Source of the DNA: Halomonas colorata | Lineage (GTDB): Bacteria; Pseudomonadota; Gammaproteobacteria; Pseudomonadales; Halomonadaceae | Direction of reading: 5' to 3' | Length of the DNA: 59,941 nucleotides | NCBI RefSeq assembly: GCF_014897985.1 | Contig: NZ_JABUZA010000029.1 | Span: 1 to 59,941, forward strand | Part shown: positions 55,143-59,941 of the stretch, in pieces | How the letters are laid out: each line of letters opens with the position of its first letter | Position numbering within the stretch: the first letter of the stretch is position 1 | The notes under the pieces: model-generated | Told to the model about the DNA's origin: nothing | What the model saw: only the letters and a program-made list of their open reading frames with translations | Database searches by the model: none | Translations under genes and position numbers: made by a program

Positions 55143-57549
55143 ACTCGATAAAGACAGCCAACGCGCCCGCCAAGAGCTTAAAGATCAAATCCAAGGCGAT
55201 GGCCCACTCGCTTGCCATACGGTAAAAAGCAGCGGAGCACGCCAGGCCGGCCAATCCAGCATTCATGAAAGTGCTGAGAAACACGTTACCGGCAAAGCAG
55301 CTTATATTGATGATTTAAAAACGCCGTCTGATGCACTGCATGTAGCGTTAGGCCTGTCGCCGGTAGCACACGGTAGACTAACCGAGCTAAATCTTGACGC
55401 CGTGAAGCAAGCTTCGGGTGTTATCGATGTCATTACGTTTCATGATGTGCCGGGCGATACTGATATTGGGCCGGTTTTCCCTGGCGACCCTATCTTCGTT
55501 GATCAGGAAATTAGCTATGCCGGTCAGTGCCTGTTTGCTGTAGCGGCTACCTCTCTAGATTCAGCCCGCCGCGCGGTAAAACTTGCAAGCATTGAAATTG
55601 CCGAACAGCCTGCAAGCCTTGACCCCGTGACTGCCACTCAGCGTGAAGAATTCGTGCGTCCCTCTCATGTGCAGGAACGTGGCGATTGGCAGCAAACCTT
55701 ACGCAAAGCCACTTATACTGTCGAAAGCGAGCTGTCCGTCGGCGGGCAGGAGCACTTTTATTTAGAGGGACAGGCATGTGTAGTGCTGCCGACCGAAGAT
55801 GAAGGCGTGATTGTTCATACCTCCAACCAGCACCCCAGTGAAACGCAGAAACTTGTTGCTGAAGTGCTCGGTATTCCGCTTCATGCCGTCACGGTAGAAG
55901 TCCGTCGTATGGGCGGCGGGTTCGGTGGCAAAGAGACCCAGGCATCCTCCTGGGCCTGTATTGCCGCCATTATTGCTCGCCGTACAGGTAAAGCAACACG
56001 TCTTCGTCTGCCGCGCAGTGAAGATATGCGCGTTACCGGCAAACGCCATCCCTTTCATAACCGCTATAAGCTGGCCATTGATCAACAGGGCATTATTCAG
56101 GGCGGTGAAATAAGTGTTATCGGCGACTGCGGCTACTCACCTGATCTTTCTGATGCGATTGTTGATCGCGCCATGTTCCATACGGATAACGCCTATTCGT
56201 TAGGCGATGCCAGAGTGGTTGGCCATCGCGCTAAGACACATACTGCTTCCAATACGGCCTTTCGTGGCTTTGGCGGCCCTCAAGGCATGATGATTATTGA
56301 GGCGGCCATGGACGATATTGCCCGCCAGGTGGGTGAGGATCCACTGACTATACGTAAGCGAAACTTTTATCGTGATGGGCGAGACACAACTCACTACGGA
56401 CAGCATGTCGATCAACGCCAGCTACTGCACACGCTTGTTGAAGCACTCGAAGCAGACAGCGCTTACTGGGCACGTCGTAAAGCCATTAAAACGTTTAATG
56501 CCAAAAGCCCCGTCATTAAGAAAGGTCTTGCGCTTACTCCCGTCAAATTTGGCATTTCGTTTACCGCACAACATCTTAATCAGGCCGGTGCGCTGCTACA
56601 TGTCTATACCGACGGAAGCGTCATGATCAATCATGGCGGTACCGAAATGGGCCAAGGGCTACATACCAAAATCTGTCAGGTTGTTGCTCGCGAATTGGGT
56701 CTGAGCCTTGAGCAGGTGCGTATAACGGCAACCCGCACGGATAAAGTCCCCAATACCTCTCCCACTGCCGCTTCCAGCGGTGCCGACCTAAACGGCATGG
56801 CTGCTCGGGACGCGGCCAGTAATTTACGTGAACGGCTATTCGATTTTGCAGCCTCACATTTTACAGCGGGCTTGGATCGAGAAGGAATGCGCCTTGAAGA
56901 TGGCATGCTGGTTTCAGGCAGTAACGAAAGCGAGCAGCGAATTCCCTGGGGCGAGTTGATTCAAACCGCCTATCTCAATCGTATTTCGCTTTCAGAAAAA
57001 GGCTTTTATGCCACGCCCCTGATCCACTACGACCGCGCGACCGGACAAGGGCGACCCTTTTATTACTACGCGTTTGGCGCAGCGGTATCCGAGGTCAGTG
57101 TTGATATGCTGACCGGGGAATACCAGGTTGATCGGGTTGATATACTGCATGATGTAGGTACGTCGTTAAATCCCGCCATCGATATTGGCCAAGTGGAAGG
57201 CGGCTTTATTCAGGGGATGGGCTGGCTTACCAGTGAAGAGCTTAAATGGAACGCTAAAGGGGTACTGGTAAGTGATGGCCCAGCCACTTACAAAATTCCG
57301 ACCTTTGGCGACTTACCGCCTGTCTTTAATGTAGCGCTAATGGAAGGCCACCCGAACTCCATGGCAAGCCTTTATCGCTCTAAAGCGGTGGGCGAGCCTC
57401 CGCTTATGCTGGGCATTAGCGTATGGTCGGCATTACGGGATGCCCTTTCAAGCTTGACCAACTACGCTACTTCACCGCGCCTGGATACACCGGCAACGCC
57501 CGAACGCGTTATGCTGGCAGCCAACGCCATCAGGGAGAAAACCCTGTGA
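55126..57549 (+). CDS. xdhB: Xanthine dehydrogenase molybdenum-binding subunit
   Basis: The 807-residue subunit has the N-terminal AAYIDDL domain, the molybdopterin-binding motifs GGQEHFYLEGQACVVLP, VRRMGGGFGGKETQASS and TAFRGFGGPQGMMIIE, the cofactor loop HGGTEMGQGLHTK, and the catalytic glutamate in SKAVGEPPLMLGIS. It hydroxylates hypoxanthine and xanthine to urate. AGGAGG lies before the ATG, inside the end of xdhA. Its stop overlaps the xdhC start as GTGA. Confidence 0.94.
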   Translation: MRTLTRLDKDSQRARQELKDQIQGDGPLACHTVKSSGARQAGQSSIHESAEKHVTGKAAYIDDLKTPSDALHVALGLSPVAHGRLTELNLDAVKQASGVIDVITFHDVPGDTDIGPVFPGDPIFVDQEISYAGQCLFAVAATSLDSARRAVKLASIEIAEQPASLDPVTATQREEFVRPSHVQERGDWQQTLRKATYTVESELSVGGQEHFYLEGQACVVLPTEDEGVIVHTSNQHPSETQKLVAEVLGIPLHAVTVEVRRMGGGFGGKETQASSWACIAAIIARRTGKATRLRLPRSEDMRVTGKRHPFHNRYKLAIDQQGIIQGGEISVIGDCGYSPDLSDAIVDRAMFHTDNAYSLGDARVVGHRAKTHTASNTAFRGFGGPQGMMIIEAAMDDIARQVGEDPLTIRKRNFYRDGRDTTHYGQHVDQRQLLHTLVEALEADSAYWARRKAIKTFNAKSPVIKKGLALTPVKFGISFTAQHLNQAGALLHVYTDGSVMINHGGTEMGQGLHTKICQVVARELGLSLEQVRITATRTDKVPNTSPTAASSGADLNGMAARDAASNLRERLFDFAASHFTAGLDREGMRLEDGMLVSGSNESEQRIPWGELIQTAYLNRISLSEKGFYATPLIHYDRATGQGRPFYYYAFGAAVSEVSVDMLTGEYQVDRVDILHDVGTSLNPAIDIGQVEGGFIQGMGWLTSEELKWNAKGVLVSDGPATYKIPTFGDLPPVFNVALMEGHPNSMASLYRSKAVGEPPLMLGISVWSALRDALSSLTNYATSPRLDTPATPERVMLAANAIREKTL

Positions 57550-58409
57550 CAGCCCCCATGGCATGGCATGCCGCGATTGACTGCTTACAGCGCGCAGGCA
57601 CGCCTCATGTATTGGCAACCCAAGTCACTAGCGCTGGCTCTACTCCCAGGGAGCCGGGCGCGCACATGGTTATTACTCTGGATGCTATTTTCGATACGCT
57701 AGGCGGCGGCACCTTTGAGTGGCAAACCATTCAAGCTGCTCGCGACTATTTACAGCAGCAGCGCTATGGATTTCATTTGGAAGCTTTTTCGCTAGGCGGG
57801 CGAAGCGGGCAATGCTGCGGAGGGTTCGTCAATATATTGCTTGAGGTCTTTCCTGGTGCCGAAGCTAACATCGCGATATTTGGAGCAGGTCACGTTGGGC
57901 AGGAAATTGTAAAGTTAAGTGCGCCATTACCCTGGCGGCTGACCTTACATGACAGCCGCACCGAGATATTGAGCGAGTTACATCAACAGCCGCGCTTAAC
58001 CTGCCATGCCCTGCGGGATGTCAGTCGCAATGTAGCTCAACTGCCACCTCACACTCACGTGCTAATACTTACCCATAGTCATGATGAAGATTATGCTCTG
58101 ATTGCTGAGCTTATCCAACGTGACGATTTAGCCTCCATTGGACTCATTGGCTCTGATAGCAAATGGGCAAGCTTTTCAGGGCGACTGATACGTGCAGGCT
58201 ATACTGCGGAGAAAATTCAACGGGTTCGTTGCCCCATCGGCCGCCACATTGGCCATAAGCCAAGTAATAAAACCCCTTATGCGATCGCCTTAAGCGTTGT
58301 ATCTGAACTTCTTTGTTTAACTGACATTCCTCCTGCTCAGGAAACCCGCGGTTTACCTAGCCAGGCACTGCGCCCCGTTTTTAATGTTCCCCCTACTACC
58401 ATGAGTTAA
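57546..58409 (+). CDS. xdhC: Xanthine dehydrogenase accessory protein XdhC
   Basis: The GTG at 57546 overlaps the xdhB TGA and follows GGGAG, giving 287 residues; the longer frame inside xdhB is rejected. The N-terminal XdhC domain has VTSAGSTPREPGAHMVIT and SGQCCGGFVNILLEVF, and the C-terminal Rossmann region has IFGAGHVGQEIVKLSA and IGLIGSDSKWASFSGRL. XdhC binds molybdenum cofactor, helps its sulfuration and inserts it into XdhB. It is followed one base later by guaD. Confidence 0.93.
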   Translation: MTAPMAWHAAIDCLQRAGTPHVLATQVTSAGSTPREPGAHMVITLDAIFDTLGGGTFEWQTIQAARDYLQQQRYGFHLEAFSLGGRSGQCCGGFVNILLEVFPGAEANIAIFGAGHVGQEIVKLSAPLPWRLTLHDSRTEILSELHQQPRLTCHALRDVSRNVAQLPPHTHVLILTHSHDEDYALIAELIQRDDLASIGLIGSDSKWASFSGRLIRAGYTAEKIQRVRCPIGRHIGHKPSNKTPYAIALSVVSELLCLTDIPPAQETRGLPSQALRPVFNVPPTTMS

Positions 58410-58410
58410 T

Positions 58411-59730
58411 ATGACCTCCTCTACCAATACGCTTATTCGTGCCGAACTGGTGAGCTTTGCCCGCAACCCCGGTGAGGGTGACAAGCCAAGCCCAGGCAGT
58501 TTGGAGCACTACGGCGATGGATTACTCTGGTTACAAGGCCAGCATATTCATGCCGTAGGTCATTTTAGTGAACTAGCGCCCTCACTACCCGAAGGCAGCG
58601 AAGTGCTGGATTATCGCGGCAAGTTGATCATGCCAGGCTTTATCGATACCCACGTGCATTATGTGCAGCTAGACGTTATGGCCTCGTATGGTCGGCAACT
58701 ACTTGATTGGTTGAACGACTATACCTTTCCCGAAGAGTGCCGCTTTGCTAACCATGCTCATGCAGAAGCACTCTCCAACGCTTTTTTAGACGAAATGCTG
58801 CGGGCAGGTACCACCACGGCACAGGTATTTGGCTCAAGCCACCCTGGATCCATGGATGCTTTCTTTTCCGCCTGCAATAAGCGTCAGCTACGCATGCTGG
58901 CCGGCAAAGTACTGATGGATCGTAACGCGCCTGAAGGTTTGTTGGACGGTGCGTCGGGCATTGCCGATACCGAGCGGCTAATTGAGGATTGGCATAACTC
59001 TCAGCGACTTGGCTATAGCGTAACGCCTCGTTTTGCGCCGACCTCCACGAAAACCCAAATGGATGCAGCAGGCGCATTGCTTCGTAATGACCCGACTCTT
59101 TGGCTACAAACCCACTTAGCGGAAAACAGCGGTGAACTGGATTGGGTTGCCGAACTTTTCCCCGGTAACCAGGATTACTTATCCGTATATGAAGAAGCTG
59201 GGTTAGTAGGACCACGCAGTACGTTCGCCCATGGAATACACTTGGATAATGGCATGCGTACGCGTTTAGCAGAACGAGGCGCAAATATTGCCTTCTGCCC
59301 AAGCTCCAACCTTTTTTTAGGCAGCGGACTGTTTGACCGTTATGCCGCACAAGAAACCGGCATGGCATTTAGTTACGCCAGCGATATCGGTGCGGGAACC
59401 GATCTTTCAGGATTTGATACGCTTAAAAGTGCTTACCAGGTTGGCCAGCTAAGCGGGCAACCTCTCACTGCTTGGCAGGGCTTTTATGGCCTTACCCATG
59501 GCAATGCTAAAACACTCGCTTTGGACAGTCACATTGGTCAGTTAGCGCCGTCTTTTGAGGCTGATTTCGTGGTCATTGACCCCAACGCCACACCGCTTCT
59601 CAAACGAAGAATTCAGCGCTGCTCTACTCTGGGTGAACGTTTATTTGCCCTGATGATACTGGCTGACGACCGAGCCATTTATGAAACCTGGGCCGCAGGT
59701 AAGTGCCAACATCAGCGCGATCAGAGCTGA
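58411..59730 (+). CDS. guaD: Guanine deaminase
   Basis: The 439-residue amidohydrolase has the metal-binding HxH motif in MPGFIDTHVHYVQLDVMASY, the guanine deaminase segment DWLNDYTFPEECRFA, and the later ligands in LQTHLAENSGELDWV, STFAHGIHL and ASDIGAGTDLSGFDTLKSAY. It hydrolyses guanine to xanthine and ammonia, supplying the substrate of XdhAB. The operon order xdhA-xdhB-xdhC-guaD is common in proteobacteria. Confidence 0.95.
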   Translation: MTSSTNTLIRAELVSFARNPGEGDKPSPGSLEHYGDGLLWLQGQHIHAVGHFSELAPSLPEGSEVLDYRGKLIMPGFIDTHVHYVQLDVMASYGRQLLDWLNDYTFPEECRFANHAHAEALSNAFLDEMLRAGTTTAQVFGSSHPGSMDAFFSACNKRQLRMLAGKVLMDRNAPEGLLDGASGIADTERLIEDWHNSQRLGYSVTPRFAPTSTKTQMDAAGALLRNDPTLWLQTHLAENSGELDWVAELFPGNQDYLSVYEEAGLVGPRSTFAHGIHLDNGMRTRLAERGANIAFCPSSNLFLGSGLFDRYAAQETGMAFSYASDIGAGTDLSGFDTLKSAYQVGQLSGQPLTAWQGFYGLTHGNAKTLALDSHIGQLAPSFEADFVVIDPNATPLLKRRIQRCSTLGERLFALMILADDRAIYETWAAGKCQHQRDQS

Positions 59731-59818
59731 TGATTTAGTTGTGCCTCTGAGGATGAGGAGTGAATTAGGTTAAGGTCTATGCACTCACTCTTTCTGCTTA
59801 TTAATTCTGCTTGCTAAG

Positions 59819-59853
59819 AAAATCCCCAGCTTTTATAAGACTGGGGATTTTTT
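59819..59853 (+). terminator. Intrinsic terminator of the xdh-guaD operon
   Basis: AAAATCCCCAG and CTGGGGATTTT form an 11-bp stem with an 11-base loop, ending in a run of T residues. It lies about 90 bp after the guaD stop. Confidence 0.9.
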
Positions 59854-59882
59854 AAATACGTGTGATTTTCTTCCACGCAAAC

Positions 59883-59910
59883 AAAAAACCCAGCCGGTTG
59901 GCTGGGTTTT
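59883..59910. terminator. Second, bidirectional terminator at the window edge
   Basis: AAAACCCAGCC and GGCTGGGTTTT pair around GGTT, with A residues before and T residues after. It could back up the first terminator or serve a minus-strand gene beyond the window. Confidence 0.85.
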
Positions 59911-59941
59911 CTGCGGTATAAATGCCTGACGATGACCTACT

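Noticed and set aside
58748..59368. 206-codon open frame antisense to guaD
   Set aside because: It lies wholly within a well-supported enzyme gene, has no recognisable domain, and its residue content is that of a shadow frame.

Overview
The window looks like chromosomal backbone DNA from a gammaproteobacterium, most probably a member of the Halomonadaceae (Halomonas/Vreelandella type). The grounds are the conserved blocks tig-clpP-clpX-lon-hupB-ppiD, lpxH/ppiB next to glnS-cysS, and thrS-infC-rpmI-rplT-pheS-pheT-ihfA, together with a YehZYXW/OsmF-type compatible-solute transporter. The genus is inferred from gene order and protein style, not from a search. I found no insertion sequence, phage gene, CRISPR array, rRNA or tRNA.

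Layout. 1-9074: the start of etfB, then a tightly overlapping minus-strand operon (acyl-CoA dehydrogenase, acyl-CoA synthetase, hotdog thioesterase, multi-pass membrane protein). It diverges from a 3-hydroxyacyl-CoA dehydrogenase, a 3-oxoadipyl-CoA-type thiolase and an IclR regulator; together these look like a catabolic beta-oxidation module for a dicarboxylic or aromatic acid. 9147-12703: an MCE-type lipid transporter (STAS-permease fusion, ATPase, MCE protein, PqiC-like lipoprotein). 12725-18123: a branched-chain 2-oxoacid dehydrogenase operon (E1 alpha, E1 beta, E2) with a Ser/Thr protein kinase gene 23 bp behind it. 18316-22194: OsmF/YehYXW transporter, preceded by a 15-bp tandem repeat array. 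22456-28905: cysS, glnS, ppiB, lpxH, ppiD. 29054-35505: hupB, lon, clpX, clpP, tig. 35747-38245: a large CBS-PAS-GGDEF-EAL protein. 38362-39203: a small membrane protein and a flavodoxin. 39542-46649: ihfA, pheT, pheS, rplT, rpmI, infC and thrS, where infC appears to start at ATC. 46869-50333: an OmpA-family lipoprotein with thrombospondin type 3 repeats, a DUF2489-like protein, ctaA and a small lipoprotein. 50386-52821: hrpB. 52826-59730: a RutR-like TetR regulator divergent from xdhA-xdhB-xdhC-guaD (purine catabolism), with a RutR-box-like palindrome between them.

How the genes work together. Most of the window is translation, protein quality control and envelope housekeeping. The accessory interest lies in four places: the acyl-CoA module at the left end, which would hand electrons to the adjacent ETF; the kinase linked to the branched-chain dehydrogenase; the repeat array upstream of the osmoprotectant transporter; and the regulated purine operon at the right end. 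Many genes are coupled by 1-4 bp overlaps (ATGA, GTGA, TAATG), which supports the operon assignments. Several starts were moved downstream from the longest open frame to a codon with a good Shine-Dalgarno sequence; these choices are explained entry by entry.
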